DNA of 64,000 nt, from assembly GCF_026914265.1 (NCBI RefSeq), contig NC_069130.1:40169306-40233305 (forward strand), written 5' to 3'. The notes beneath the pieces were generated by a model. The model was not told the DNA's origin and did not search any database. It worked only from the letters and a program-made list of their open reading frames with translations. The stretch is from Mya arenaria (lineage: Eukaryota > Mollusca > Bivalvia > Myida > Myidae). Position 1 is the stretch's first letter. Each line of letters begins with the position of its first letter. This document shows positions 33,632-46,870 of the stretch, in pieces. The translations under genes were made by a program, and so were the position numbers.

Positions 33632-33635
<4 letters not shown>

Positions 33636-33701
<66 letters not shown>
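33636..33701. repeat. (TA)n microsatellite
   Basis: About 33 TA repeats, at the border between the LDLa-sushi-SRCR gene and the paralogous block. Confidence 0.95.
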
Positions 33702-33702
<1 letters not shown>

Positions 33703-34162
33703 CTGATTCTGTAATTTATCACTGTTGTCATATTTTATCTATAGCTGCAGCTATAATATACAGCTGTGTCTGTGTTGTTTTTTACAGCTGAAGCTTTAAA
33801 TTTACAACTGGAGCTATATGGTGTGTCTTACTGTTGTTAATACGCCAATTTAAATATCAACAACAGCTACAATAAGAAAAAGCCAAATGTAGTTATAGCT
33901 GTAAAGGAAACGTTATACTTGTATTATAAATAGGTTGTTGTATTTGAATATGCAGCTATGGCCACGGATGAAAAAAATGCTGTATATTACAGGTGAAGCT
34001 CTAAATGAAATACAACAGTCATTATTTATATCTCAACATGCAGAAAATAACTAGCTATAAACTTAAACGCTGTGCTATAAATGTAAAAAAGTATAATAGT
34101 ACCTTATTTATATACAGATTTACCTACATATGATACATATATTGTGTGTGTGTGGGGGGGGG

Positions 34163-36385
34163 GGGTCCTTCCAGACAAACAAATGTTGCTGTTCTGTGGG
34201 TGAGGGTGCTCCCAGACAAACAAATGTTACTGTTCTGTGGGTGAGGGTGCTCCCAGACAAACAAATGTTACTGTTCTGTGGGTGAGGGTCCTCCCAGACA
34301 AACAAATGTTACTGTTCTGTGGGTGAGGGTCCTCCCAGACAAACAAATGTTGCTGTTCTGTGGGTGAGGGTCCTCCCAGACAAACAAATGTTACTGTTCT
34401 GTGGGTGAGGGTGCTCCCAGAAAAACAAATGTTGCTGTTCTGTGGGTGAGGGTCCTCCCAGACAAACAAATGTTACTGTTCTGTGGGTGAGGGTCCTCCC
34501 AGACAAACAAATGTTACTGTTCTGTGGGTGAGGGTCCTCCCAGACAAACAAATGTTGCTGTTCTGTGGGTGAGGGTCCTCCCAGACAAACAAATGTTACT
34601 GTTCTGTGGGTGAGGGTGCTCCCAGACAAACAAATGTTGCTGTTCTGTGGATGAGGGTGCTCCCAGCCAAACAAATGTTGCTGTTCTGTGGGAGAGGGTC
34701 CTCCCAGCCAAACAAATGTTACTGTTCTGTGGGAGAGGGTCCTCCCAGCCAAACAAATGTTACTGTTCTGTGGGTGAGGGTTCTCCCAGACAAACAAATG
34801 TTACTGTTCTGTGGGTGAGGGTCCTCCCAGACAAACAAATGTTGCTGTTCTGTGGGTGAGGGTCCTCCCAGACAAACAAATGTTACTGTTCTGTGGGTGA
34901 GGGTGCTCCCAGAAAAACAAATGTTGCTGTTCTGTGGGTGAGGGTCCTCCCAGACAAACAAGTGTTACTGTTCTGTGGGTGAGGGTCCTCCCAGACAAAC
35001 AAATGTTACTGTTCTGTGGGTGAGGGTCCTTCCAGACAAACAAATGTTGCTGTTCTGTGGGTGAGGGTCCTCCCAGACAAACAAATGTTACTGTTCTGTG
35101 GGTGAGGGTGCTCCCAGACAAACAAATGTTGCTGTTCTGTGGATGAGGGTGCTCCCAGACAAACAAATGTTGCTGTTCTGTGGATGAGGGTGCTCCCAGC
35201 CAAACAAATGTTGCTGTTCTGTGGGAGAGGGTCCTCCCAGCCAAACAAATGTTACTGTTCTGTGGGTGAGGGTCCTCCCAGCCAAACAAATGTTACTGTT
35301 CTGTGGGTGAGGGTCCTCCCAGACAAACAAATGTTACTGTTCTGTGGGTGAGGGTGCTCCCAGACAAACAAATGTTGCTGTTCTGTGGGTGAGGGTGCTC
35401 CCAGACAAACAAATGTTACTGTTCTGTGGGTGAGGGTCCTCCCAGACAAACAAATGTTACTGTTCTGTGGATGAGGGTGCTCCCAGACAAACAAATGTTA
35501 CTGTTCTGTGGGTGAGGGTCCTCCCAGCCAAACAAATGTTGCTGTTCTGTGGGAGAGGGTCCTCCCAGCCAAACAAATGTTGCTGTTCTGTGGGTGAGGG
35601 TGCTCCCAGACAAACAAATGTTACTGTTCTGTGGGTGAGGGTGCTCCCAGACAAACAAATGTTACTGTTCTGTGGGTGAGGGTGCTCCCAGACAAACAAA
35701 TGTTGCTGTTCTGTGGGTGAGGGTGCTCCCAGAAAAACAAATGTTGCTGTTCTGTGGGTGAGGGTGCTCCCAGACAAACAAATGTTACTGTTCTGTGGGT
35801 GAGGGTACTCCCAGACAAACAAATGTTACTGTTCTGTGGGTGAGGGTCCTCCCAGAAAAACAAGTGTTACTGTTCTGTGGGTGAGGGTCCTCCCAGACAA
35901 ACAAGTGTTACTGTTCTGTGGGTGAGGGTCCTCCCAGACAAACAAATGTTACTGTTCTGTGGGTGAGGGTCCTCCCAGACAAACAAATGTTGCTGTTCTG
36001 TGGGTGAGGGTCCTCCCAGACAAACAAATGTTACTGTTCTGTGGGTGAGGGTCCTCCCAGACAAACAAATGTTGCTGTTCTGTGGATGAGGGTGCTCCCA
36101 GACAAACAAATGTTGCTGTTCTGTGGGTGAGGGTCCTCCCAGCCAAACAAATGTTGCTGTTCTGTGGGAGAGGGTCCTCCCAGCCAAACAAATGTTACTG
36201 TTCTGTGGGTGAGGGTGCTCCCAGACAAACAAATGTTACTGTTCTGTGGGTGAGGGTGCTCCCAGACAAACAAATGTTACTGTTCTGTGGGTGAGGGTGC
36301 TCCCAGACAAACAATTGTTGCTGTTCTGTGGGTGAGGGTACTCCCAGACAAACAAATGTTACTGTTCTGTGGGTGAGGGTGCTCT
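34163..36385. repeat. 41-bp minisatellite array, about 54 units
   Basis: Units of 41 bp containing CAGACAAACAAATGTTACTG and GTTCTGTGGGTGAGGGT, varying mainly at three sites (GTCCT or GTGCT, CAGAC or CAGCC, TTACT or TTGCT). Variants recur at multiples of 41: the ATGAGGGTGCTCCCAG type recurs at intervals of 492, 328 and 615 bp (12, 8 and 15 units), so local higher-order copying occurred. Because 41 is not a multiple of three, open frames up to 162 codons appear on both strands; they are not taken as genes. Confidence 0.95.
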
Positions 36386-36645
36386 CTCTAACGAAAGCTC
36401 TGTATGCCACACATGCTTTCCGCAATTATTATAACCAATTGTTAAAATGTTGGAAGAGTAACCTAGTAAGTAAAAAGTCAATATGTGTATATACACGGAA
36501 ATAAAACTTGCGGTTAAATGTCATTCATCTCTTTATCGGCGAATTTGCAATGTTTTATATGTTTTCAACTGATCTTTTCATTTATATCATTTCTATGTCT
36601 AGGTAGACGTTCAAAATGTCAATTGCCCAAGGAGTTTGACGATAA

Positions 36646-36650
<5 letters not shown>

Positions 36651-36706
<56 letters not shown>
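36651..36706. repeat. (AT)n microsatellite
   Basis: About 28 AT repeats; the matching place in copy A (about 17262-17276) has only a short AATAAATATATATC. Confidence 0.95.
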
Positions 36707-36709
<3 letters not shown>

Positions 36710-38725
36710 TTTCCAGTTTATTTGCAAATTCGGCATAAAAATTAAAACTATAATTTTATAATATGAATAATATAAATATAAATTTCCAAACTAATACAAT
36801 ATATGTGATATTATGTATATAATACAAAAATTACCAAATGTGGAAAAAAAACATTTCCATTGTCTTATATTTTCCGATGTGGACAGAATAATTGTTTTGT
36901 GCTTTTTTAAAAAGTCAATATCAAATGTCCCTCTCGGATCAATCAAACATGGACTGCCCACTTCTATGGTCCATTTAGGTTATGAGAATATAAGTCTTGG
37001 GAAGTATTTTGAAACGGCGCCTTAACGTCCCTCCCGGAAGACGAGTTTTTTAGTGGTGAGAGGAGGACTTCTTGATTAATAGTCAAGTGTCTAACCAGTC
37101 GCATGCTAGACTCAGTGGCGAATCTGTGGTCTAGTGACAAGCCACTTGACTATCAAATCTGAGGTTCTCTCTTCACGTCTAAAATAGTAATAGTCTTCCG
37201 GGAAGGATGTTTATTAAAGCGCCGTTTGCACAATTATTCCCAAAATCTATTATATCACCTTTTTGTTTGTAACCTTTATGTGTCATAATCAGCAGTACCA
37301 GAGAAGAAGGCAATCAATGTTTGATTGATCCCAGAGAGACATCTGATATTTACGTTTTAAAATAACCGCAACAATTAGTTTTGTCTACATTGGGAAATAT
37401 AATATAATGGAAATACTTTTCTTCCACACTTTTTGAAAAAAGCGTTTGCCGTTTTTGTAAATCAAAAGAATGAAAGCAGCTCGTAAAATTGATAAAAGTA
37501 TTATTATTTATTGATTGTAATGTTTTACGTGTATGTTTAGTACCTAGTTCAAATTGATTGCCAGTGAAGTGTATAATTGTATAAATAATTAAGATTCATA
37601 ATAATAGTGTCCATAGTCTTAACTGCTAACTTGAAATTACTACGCGATCTACTTTCAGCGTAGTTAAAGTGTATCGATTTCTGATATTGTAAACCGTCCA
37701 TATACATCCGAGGTTGTTTTCGATAAAACATGGCCAAGGAGTTTGGAATGTCTCTCTACTATATCTGAAAGGTATCTGAATACACAAATTAAAATGTTAA
37801 ATTATTTCTCCTTTCTTTAAACTCAACTCACAGCTTTGAACAATTTGGTGTTTCAGAAGAAGATCCATTCAATTTTGATAAAAATTACCGCATTGTGATA
37901 TTAAGGATCTCCGACAAGTCGTTTGAAGGACAAAAACATAAAATACCATTTTTTTTTGTTTATTGTATTTTTTTAGGTTCAATGTTTAGCAAGCATAAAG
38001 CATACATCCGTTCGAACTTTTGTCAACGCACTTCCCAATCAGAAGGGCGGGTTCTGAACTATTGGAGGCTAGGAGAATTAAAGTGAAGCATTGCGCTACA
38101 GCTTCTAGTTTCCAGGTTCGGACATCCGTGGGGTTTCTTTTTGGCCTCTTAGTAAGCCTGGATCATTGCGATACAGACGGAACAGGGTCAATGGTTTGAT
38201 TCCCCGTAAAAGCTATACATTTAGGACTGTGGGTTTCGCTGATATATTGTGATTGGTTTATAAGCGTTTTGTATGCTGGTCCTGTTTGAAGTTACAGCAT
38301 AGTTGTTGTAGTGTTTCTGTTTGTTCGTTCTTGCTTTTGGGATAATTGAACGTTGATTTTTGAACCATTATAATTATTTCTCCAATCATTGGTTTTGTAA
38401 GCAATCATTGTTAATCACTTATATATATTATTAATTCCATACTTTATTTTTGGGACAATGCAGTCCGAGAATAGTTTTATAGTTTAATTTAATGTAGCGT
38501 GTCCGAGCTAGTTAGGGAAGAAACGTTACAGAAGCAAACACATTTAAACCAAAGAGAACAAACAATGTGTTCAATTTAAAAGGGAATGTTTCAAAATATA
38601 GTTAGAATTGGCTTTATATGAAGCACAATTCATAATGAAAGTGTTTAAAAAAAGTGTGACCTATTTTTCACAGGACTCGATACCACTTATGACGTTACAT
38701 GTGTAAAAAATAGATTGTATTCTAT

Positions 38726-38951
38726 TTAAGGAAAAAGAGAAGCGTCGATGCAGTAGTTGGTGCATGAGATTCCGATGTACTCTGGGTTATCAATGGTAGA
38801 TTTGGCTGTGCAATCTTCAACTCCCCATCCCGGATTGACACAATCGACGAGGCTGGACTCCTGACCGGTACATTGAATTTCATCGAGCCAGTAGCCATTG
38901 TCAGCAACGGTGATGTTGTCTGCCATAAATTCTCGTGCTGCGACACCATTA
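38726..38951 (-). CDS. SRCR C-terminal-half exon of the paralog
   Basis: 226 bp, entered in phase 2, ending TAA at 38726-38728. The C-terminus is two residues shorter than in the complete gene. Confidence 0.7.
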
Positions 38952-40011
38952 CTGTCAAACAGGTATCATAAGTGATATTAGGTTTTACTATATGTAAAGA
39001 GAACTATGCCAAATGGAGCAACAGGCATATCCTGGTTCTATTTCTGTTATCAAAATGATGGGATCCGATGAACTTCTTTGAATAATTTCGTTTAAATTTT
39101 AATAAATGTGCCATATAACCTGGGCTTACTAACGTCTAGAGTCAAAAATACAGATTCTCAAGTGTTATAAATATCTTTCATAATATAGATTTATCAAAGT
39201 ATGAATGTATTATGTTAAAACATGTTTATCTATAACATAAACAGCAATTTATTATTATAACACTTGTAAGAGCAATTTTACAACAAAATTCAAGTCTACA
39301 ATTGTGAGTCTTAATTCGCAAGCTCAGAATCAAGACATTAATGCATATTGGGCCTGAACTAGCAAATCAAAGGCTTATTGCATCAGCACATAAAGTGTAG
39401 CAAATTTGGAAAATCAATGCAATGGATAGGGTTTTCTCGTTGTGATAAAACATTTCAAAATAGTTTTTCTTTAGCTGTCTCTCGATTTCTCCAGTGTCCT
39501 AGCAGTGCCCTTTGTATAATTGAAAGTTTCAACATATGCTGTCGAAACAATAGCATGATTGGGTTATTGCAAACGTTCGCCTTTTCTTGTCCTTCCAGTC
39601 GAACATGAAAATTTACTAAAAAAAATCATGAAATCCAAGTTGTGCGCCTTGCTTTACAGAGGCGTTTTGTCTTTGGCAATATGTAAACTGAACATCATTT
39701 GGAGAACTTGAACCGTTTTTAAGTTATGGCGAAGGTTTCAGTTTTTGCATGACGCCTTCGACCACACCAAGTATATCTCAATGGTCCGACTTTTTTTCAA
39801 AAACACAGACAAATTGGAAATTGAGAGTAACAACTATATCCTAAATAACGCCGCCATCATGAAATAATGCATTTCTTTAGTTTGACATATATCTTTTAAA
39901 TAAATTTTCTACGCAATGAAGTGATGTTTTATGTATTTGGCGCTGTTAATTGGAACATTCAATTCGATTTTTTAAACATATTCACTAAAATTGCTTAAGA
40001 TTATAGCTTAC

Positions 40012-40234
40012 CGAAAGCCAAGACTTCTGCATGCGACTCGTTTATTTTTTTCACTAAAATGATAGCAAAGCCATAGGTCGTTACACACAGCACGCCATTC
40101 TCCGTCATGGCGGACTTCCAGTAGGCCTTTGTTTGGATGACACACACCAGGTTCCTCGCCATGACACAGGGTCCAGAGCTCATTTCCAATCTGTACAGTG
40201 CTTGTGTATGGACCTTCTCCGCAGGTGAGGGGTG
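40012..40234 (-). CDS. SRCR N-terminal-half exon of the paralog
   Basis: Same length and phases as 22460-22682. The cysteines CHGEEPGVCHPN, VCNDLW and VACRSLGF are kept; DDQW of the other copy reads NDLW. Confidence 0.7.
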
Positions 40235-40365
40235 CTGTGAAAAAACAAAAACAAAAAACAATGGCATACGTGTCAACTGGTTATCGGTTCGATACCAACC
40301 TCTGGTACAGGAAACCAGCATTGTAAAGTGAAATAGTTTTCATTAGGAAAATCCTTATTTGATCA

Positions 40366-40750
40366 TCCTCGGCACCTCAGCGTATCATAACCTATATGAT
40401 ACCCTGGGCAAACTGGCTAGGGAAACTTCGTAATTCTTGAATATTCATAAGTATTTTACGGCCAATGAAATAGCCGATAACAAAAAGGAAATAATCTCCT
40501 TTGTGAAGAGCTATCAGCATTTTAAACAATATCCTGCTTAAAACAATTTGTAAGCCGTGATCTCATTGGATTTTTTCGAACCGAGATTACATCCGTAACT
40601 TCTCGGTCATTTCCGCACCGCATGATGTGTGTCTCATGCGACCAATCAAGCGGCTGGATTTCACCTTATTAATTATTCATGAGTACGAGATTTTACAGCT
40701 GATTTGCCCAGGGTATCATATAAGTTATGATACGCTGGGGTGGCCGAGGA
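40366..40750. mobile_element. 385-bp palindromic MITE
   Basis: Left arm TCCTCGGCACCTCAGCGTAT and ATGATACCCTGGGCAAA, right arm TTTGCCCAGGGTATCAT and ATACGCTGGGGTGGCCGAGG. The arms pair over roughly 90 bp with a few mismatches. No coding capacity. Confidence 0.75.
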
Positions 40751-43700
40751 TATATTTAAAGGACGTTAACATACTGAAGAGCTTCCCCGATACATCTGTT
40801 CTTCATTTGGCTTGCTCTTTCTTCTCCCTAAACTTCCGTGGTATTGGTTAGTACGTAACTATCACTTCTTCAGGAGATGCTTGATCCTGGAAGTACAAGT
40901 CATGACTTAGAATGTCTATTGAAATAGACGCATAACGAAGTTCGGTTTGTCTTAAATTATCAGTTCTAACAAAAGGAGTTAATCATTAAGCTCACTTTAA
41001 TTAAGTTGTCGATTATAAAAGCTTTTACCGTTCCGGTGAAATGTATGAAATTTCCTGTCAAACATCATCACTGTTGACATCCTCTTCTGAAGCTTCTACT
41101 GCAATTAAAAGTAGTTTAAGTATAGTTGATTAAACTGTGCAGAGTTTTACGCCGAAAACAAGCTGTTTAAGCTAACTAACGTATCTTTGAACGTAGCATA
41201 TGTAGCATATGTAACCGGGTTTATGTTTAAACTTTTGGCTACTAAGCTTGTGTCTGTAGTTTTTCACATAAGTTTTGACATCTAAGCTTTTACTAAAAAA
41301 AGCTCTCTCATAACATTGAGTATTTCAAGATGCTACTTCCGGCCTTTTGTACTTCTTTTAAAAGATCAGATCAACTGACCAACACGGAGGTGTCATTAAT
41401 TTCATTCAATCTAAAAGTGTTTTTGTATAAGATCTTGAAATAAGGATATAAAATGCCTTTGACTCGAACAACACTTAAAAGTATATGTCATTTGTTGGGT
41501 ACTATTAACAGACCTTCATATTCCACTTAACATGTACTTGGACACATTACCAACTCAATGTCACTGGCGATTGCTACTAATATAATTGTAAAGCTCACCA
41601 CATGGGATTTCAACCTTGATATGAATTAACCCTCACCTCGAAAAAACGTTTGAGTCCGTATGTCAACAAATCAATCTGTCACAAGACATTCGTGATTCTA
41701 TTCCGAAACACGTTCTTCTCTTATTCTTAGTTTCATTTTCAGATTTTGTTTAAAAATGCAGTGTTGGTGAACCATTGATTCCTGGATCAATAAGTTCGTT
41801 ATCACTGAACAACTTATACATCTGAAATTCAACGAAACGGTCTGGATAACATTTAAACGAAAAGTTTGCCATACAGTTAACATCAAGAAATAGCTGGTAT
41901 TAATCAACTTGAACTTTGTAGTTACTTATCTGATATATTAACTATATTTACCGAAAAGTTCAGCTTTGACGTATTGTATAGTAAATAGCTGAGGAGTGGA
42001 CCGGGTTGTTGTTGAAAGATACGATTGTTAATTTGATGCCTACACTTATATGCTCTTGATGGAAAGCTCAGCTATCCTGTGAGGCATAGTAAGTTGAAAC
42101 TTCAAAAATCTTTCAGAGAAAGCTCTGTAGTAGTTGGAACGTATTTATAGCTTGCAGACGCAAAGAAAGCAAGTGAACGTAGTTTATGTATATACCAAGA
42201 AAGCTCGGCTATCTGGTATTTCATAATTGATAAGCATTTTGATTTTGAAAGTTACATCTCGGTGTTTTATTCAAGAAAACCCAGCTTTCTGATAATTCAC
42301 CGACAACATCGGCAAAGCAGAAGATTTAAAGAGTTTGAAATTCAATTTAAAAAGTCGATCATAGACATTTAACCGAAAGTAAAATTACTTATAAAAAACT
42401 TCTTTTATTATTATTTTGTGATTATTTATTTGGAGCTTAATCAAAATCATTTGTACACAATCAAAAGGTTAAGTAACCTTGAGGAAAATTATGATATAGT
42501 TTAATATTTGTCGTTTATTGAAGAGTTCTGATAAAATAGTGTACAGCCGCTCGGTACACTCCGAGCACATTACATCTGTAAGGTCAAATCTTCTGAATAA
42601 CTTCAGAAGCACAGACCCTTCGAACTGTACCTAACAGGCTTTTTCTTATTGGCTCTGATGTTCCATCTCTGCAGGACTTTGATATTTGCTTGCAATGCAA
42701 AGGGGCGGACTCTATAAAACAGATATATATGTTCTAAATAGCGTATGAATTTTCAGTGCCAATTCGGAACCTTTTTAATTACTCTTTTTGCTCCGGTAAA
42801 GTACCAGTCCCGTGAAAACTGAGCCATGTCTGCGTTATTTGTTATTTGTCCTGGAAGGGCAACCGGGCCGGACTCTTTAAACGTATTTTTATGTATTGCC
42901 GAAGGTCAAAATCACCTATGTACAGGAAAGTCGAACAAGTATGGTTGAAGGAAAACAAACACAGGTTGAAAAACGGGCATATATTAAAATGCTATAAATG
43001 TTGTAAAGTTACTAAAAGGTTACTTTAGAAAAGATTTCCGAAAAAAACCCCCACATAACTGGGTGTACAAAAACGCCAAAAAGAAACCGCCGCTATATCT
43101 CTTCCCTTCCTTGTCTATGTTAATGAACTCGTTCGTGAAATAAAACCACACATACGTCTTCTTGCAGGTGATTACCGTTATATAACATTGTCAATAACGT
43201 TATGTTGCTGGTCAGCAACTAAATGGTGAAATGGAAAAGATCATTCCAGTGAAAACCGAACATTCTCAGCTCCCAAAAGACAAACGGACAGGCACACCCA
43301 CCTACCTATATAGATAATTTTAAAATAACGTAAGTTTCAACTCACAAACATCTGACAGAGCATCACACTCTATATTACCTGGTCATGACATGACCTCATT
43401 CAGTACGTCAGAACAAAGGCCAGGCATCGTATTTACCTCATGCGATCATTGAAATATATCCTAGATCGTAAATCGCTTGAAGTTGTATATGCAATTATTT
43501 TTTTTGGCCTGTGCTGGAATAAATAGATGTGAACAACCCAACCGTACGCAAACAGACGACAAGGAGCCAAAGTAAGTTCACCATGGTGTTGCACGATTTA
43601 TTTCCGGAGCAGCACATGTTTCCTTTTGCAATCTGTATATTGAATTAGGACTTATATCTCTAAAGAAAAGAAGGAAGACGTATAATTTTGCAATATTTAC

Positions 43701-43785
43701 AAGAATATTTATTATCTTACACCAGCCTTTTTTTACTATTGTTCGTTCTCGAGGTGGTGATACAACCTCTTACAATCTTCGAAAT
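40751..43785. other. Non-coding spacer
   Basis: No exon recognised. 41214-41285 (ACCGGGTTTATGTTTAAAC) is a fragment of the dispersed repeat seen at 46780-46850. Confidence 0.45.
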
Positions 43786-43788
43786 TAC

Positions 43789-44102
43789 GCACCAGTCAAT
43801 TGTAACCACGGCCCCCAGGTCCGGAGAAAAGCGGGGACTTTGACTTTCGGTCCAGCCAAGCCCGAATAAAATCCCCGCCCTGCAGGGACGAACTGCTGGT
43901 AAAATCCCCTCAAAATGCACCCGCACCCCACGGACCCTAGGTTAGGCCCATTCCCCTTAACTATTTTCTACGCGAAGACAAAACCACCGCATGCACCCGG
44001 CACTGCGTGGTCACCTGGAAGGTAAAAACACGGCCCATTTCCCCGACTATCCCCGGTATACCCCCGGACCTGGGGGGGGGGGGGGTTAAAATTGACTGGT
44101 GC
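43789..44102. mobile_element. MITE with CACCAGTCAATT ends
   Basis: Left end GCACCAGTCAATTGTAACC with CCCCCAGGTCCGG, right end CCGGACCTGGGGG with TTAAAATTGACTGGTGC. About 314 bp, with a GC-rich body and a G run at 44072-44085. Confidence 0.75.
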
Positions 44103-44109
44103 ATTATGT

Positions 44110-46440
44110 TTATCCTCGTAATAAATCTTGTATACAATTATATCATTCAGTTGTTGTCGAATTCCTTTCTGCCATCTACAATATCCTCATAAAATTGACT
44201 TCCGGAAACAGTTCGTTCTTCTCCGTCCTTATCATCCTTCAGAAAACCTTAACAAGAATAATAAATCAGTTCCTAATTTAAATAATGACGGTGAACGCTT
44301 ATTGAGCGTCACTCATGCAAGGCTTCGAATGCACAAGAGTGATCTTTAGTAGTTACTAATGAACATTTCTTCTCTTAAAATAGTCAATAGCCCCGATTAC
44401 CAATATGGAGAAATGCATGATACCTTTGGCATTTCTTTTTCACCTGTCCCATATATCATGCTCAAAGACATCAGCATATGACTAAATGTCGGCTATCAAG
44501 CCTGTGTCTCTTCACCTACTTCGTACTGTTTATACCTGGCAAACACATCGATATTCAACCACTCTCAACACTTATTTTGTCAAACTAAACGCTTTTGATC
44601 CCCTTTATATGATTTAGAGCAAACTTATAACAAACTTATACTTTGATAAGGTTTACCTTATGCATTTTATCTTTATAAGGCCACTACTTTTATATAAATT
44701 GGTTTACAAAACCGGCGGGTCTAATTTTCCGGAAAGTACAAAAAAAAAAGAATTTCATTTTTTTTTCAAAATTATTTTCCCGACCGTATTGATTTTGGTG
44801 AGAAACGAAAGAAAAACAAACAGATAAGAGTACGAATGCAGTAGATCTGGACTGGTTTGTTGTTCCCTAGCCGTATTCGCCAATTTATAGTGATAGCATG
44901 TGAGGCAGTCAACTGTTATGGCAGCGCCGTTGGCAATGTCGGAATTGCCGATAGTAGTCATTCTTTGTATTAAATATTTAATTAAAATATGCAGGAGTTG
45001 TTAAAATAACAATAGCAACAAGCATTTGCAAATTTAACAGCCGACACAAACAATAACTGTCACGTGATGTTGTTTTTCCCCGCCAATTTAGGTCATGAAA
45101 ATATTGTTGTTTATAGATAAAAAAGTGTCAGCGGCTGCCATCGAATTAGTAGACACAAGTATCTGTAAAGTATGTGTGAGAAAAACATTTTATGGTTAAA
45201 TATCAAATAAAAGTGCACTAAGTGTGAGTGGTGAAATCGAAAGTAAAATTTCTAAGTTGACACCGGTGACCTAGTTTCACAAGTTCGGTCAGTGGTGTTT
45301 ATGAATTTGAAATCACAGAATGGTTTGGAAATACTTGTCATTGAGTCAATGTAAAGCTTGTGATTATTCTAGATTACATGTTTATTCATGTTTGGGTTAA
45401 TAGTAGAGTAAAAACAATGAAAGAGTTGAACACATGTGTCAATGACATTTACTAATGCCGGGAGTTTTGTGCAAAACATTTAGATAAAACAACACGGAAA
45501 ACTATTTTGAATAAGTCCATTTCAATTTGTTATGAACTTGATATTTCACTATAGATGAGATTTGTTGTTGTAACCAAGGAATACTCTTTAAAATGAAAAA
45601 TAAACAAGCAAGTAGTATAGATGCCCTGTGAACGCATGTATACACAAAATGGCGGAGTTGGGAGAAGATGAAAATATCCGATACATACTTATGGATTTCT
45701 CAGTTTACTATCATTGGTACATAGAGTTATGTCACATGCTAGATTTATTATTTTGCTATGTGATTTTTATGTACTGATGTTGTAATTTGCTGCAAGATCT
45801 GAATTTAAAATGGATTTGGTGAACATCCCATGGTATATATCCCGGTCCAAAAATATCCAGACTTAGCATGGTTACACACAACTAGGACCCCGCATGGTAG
45901 GGTTATTAAAACTCACAGGAATTGTTTTCACAATATTGAAGCTCAAATGTCTTCATAAAATGTTACCTTCTTATTTACAAAATGGGTAATTATTTCACTT
46001 TATTGACATTTTCTAATATTGAAATAACTGAAACAATGTTTAGAAAATTTAATGTTTTGTTTTAATACAGTGCGAAATTGGTGTATTTAAATGCGTAAAA
46101 TTCGCCTTGTCCTTTTTTTCAAATTAATATTGGTCAGTTTTAAGTGTTCTGTATTCACTTTTGCTTTAGCATACCTTTAAAGCTAAACAAATGTCTTGCT
46201 GAGTGATATTCAATGTATCTTTGATAAAAAGTGTAGTTTATACATATGTAAACATGTTTTATAGTCAATTTCATTGATGTTTTATATGCACAGTATGTAA
46301 GATTTAAACTGTGTATTTAATTAGAACTTTGAAACTTTGAGTGTATTAAAACATGCATTAATAGAACGTTAAAAATTTAAAATGTCAAGTAAATTATATC
46401 AATTTTCAATGTTTTTATGATGTTCTCTAATTTTCACTCT
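44110..46440. other. Non-coding spacer, possible first exon near 45649
   Basis: No confident gene. ATG at 45649 in AAAATGGCGG context opens a short frame starting MAELGEDENIRYI on the plus strand, which could be a first coding exon, but no downstream exon was found. Confidence 0.2.
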
Positions 46441-46479
46441 TTAAGAGTATGTTTTGTGACTTTTTTCCTTCTTTTTTTT

Positions 46480-46870
46480 CGACCACCCGGTGGACATTTT
46501 TCCCAAAAATTCTTGTAAACCAAAAAATAAAAAAGGAGTGGCCTTAAGGATTGTTGGGATAAGAGTGAGGTTTGTGCACATAAAATGGTTTAAACCCCCA
46601 GTAAATTTACATTTTTCATACCGTTCCAAGGCGGTACCTAACAATTCTTGATAAACATACCTATTTTTATATATATAGTATGTATGCACTGTGCTGTTTG
46701 TGGAGTTTTGTGTTGTTCTTCTATGTTTCTTGTTTGTGATTTTGTGTTCAATGTCTTTGGCGTTTGCCCAGTGCCACTAAACCGGGTTTATGTTTAAACG
46801 TTTTGCTACTGAGCTTGTTTCTGTAGCTTTTTACATAAATATTGGTTCTTGATGCTACCACAAGGTCCAC
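46480..46870 (+). repeat. SINE-like dispersed repeat
   Basis: Contains CCGTTCCAAGGCGGTACCTA, TGTTTGTGGAGTTTTGTG, CAATGTCTTTGGCGTTTGCC and GTGCCACTAAACCGGG, a combination I recognise from bivalve genomes. Part of its tail recurs at 41214-41285. No A and B box pair was confirmed, so the SINE label is tentative. Confidence 0.45.

Larger units (their letters stand above)
38726..40234 (-). pseudogene. 5'-truncated paralog: SRCR exons only
   Basis: Two exons equal in design to exons 6 and 7 of the 20480-33386 gene. 40234-40012 is 223 bp, phase 1 to 2, with acceptor TTTCACAG and donor GTAAGC, reading APLTCGEGPY, LCHGEEPGVCHPNKG, GEWRAVCNDLW and VACRSLGF. 38951-38726 follows acceptor GTCAG-like ACTGACAG and reads YWLDEIQCTGQESSLVDC, EYIGISC and CIDASLFP with stop TAA. 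Both are open and well conserved, so selection or recent loss is possible. No signal peptide, LDLa or sushi exon is visible upstream to about 45 kb. It is either a truncated duplicate or the 3' end of a gene whose upstream exons I failed to see. Confidence 0.65.
33850..40240. repeat. Segmental duplication, copy B
   Basis: Partner of 16560-22690. It carries two SRCR exons and the downstream flank, with a 41-bp array and a (TA)n run that copy A lacks. Confidence 0.75.

Noticed and set aside
33597..33791. Open frame rich in Tyr-Ile across the TA repeat
   Set aside because: It is simply the translation of (TA)n; the same holds at 36518-36745.
34120..36425. Long minus- and plus-strand open frames (up to 162 codons) in the 41-bp array, such as repeated FVWEDPHPQNSNICLSG
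   Set aside because: The 41-bp unit lacks stops in several frames, so long frames arise automatically. All three frames on one strand encode the same rotating peptide, and there is no splice or initiation context.
46441..46689. Minus-strand 82-codon frame
   Set aside because: It lies across a dispersed SINE-like repeat and has no domain or splice support.
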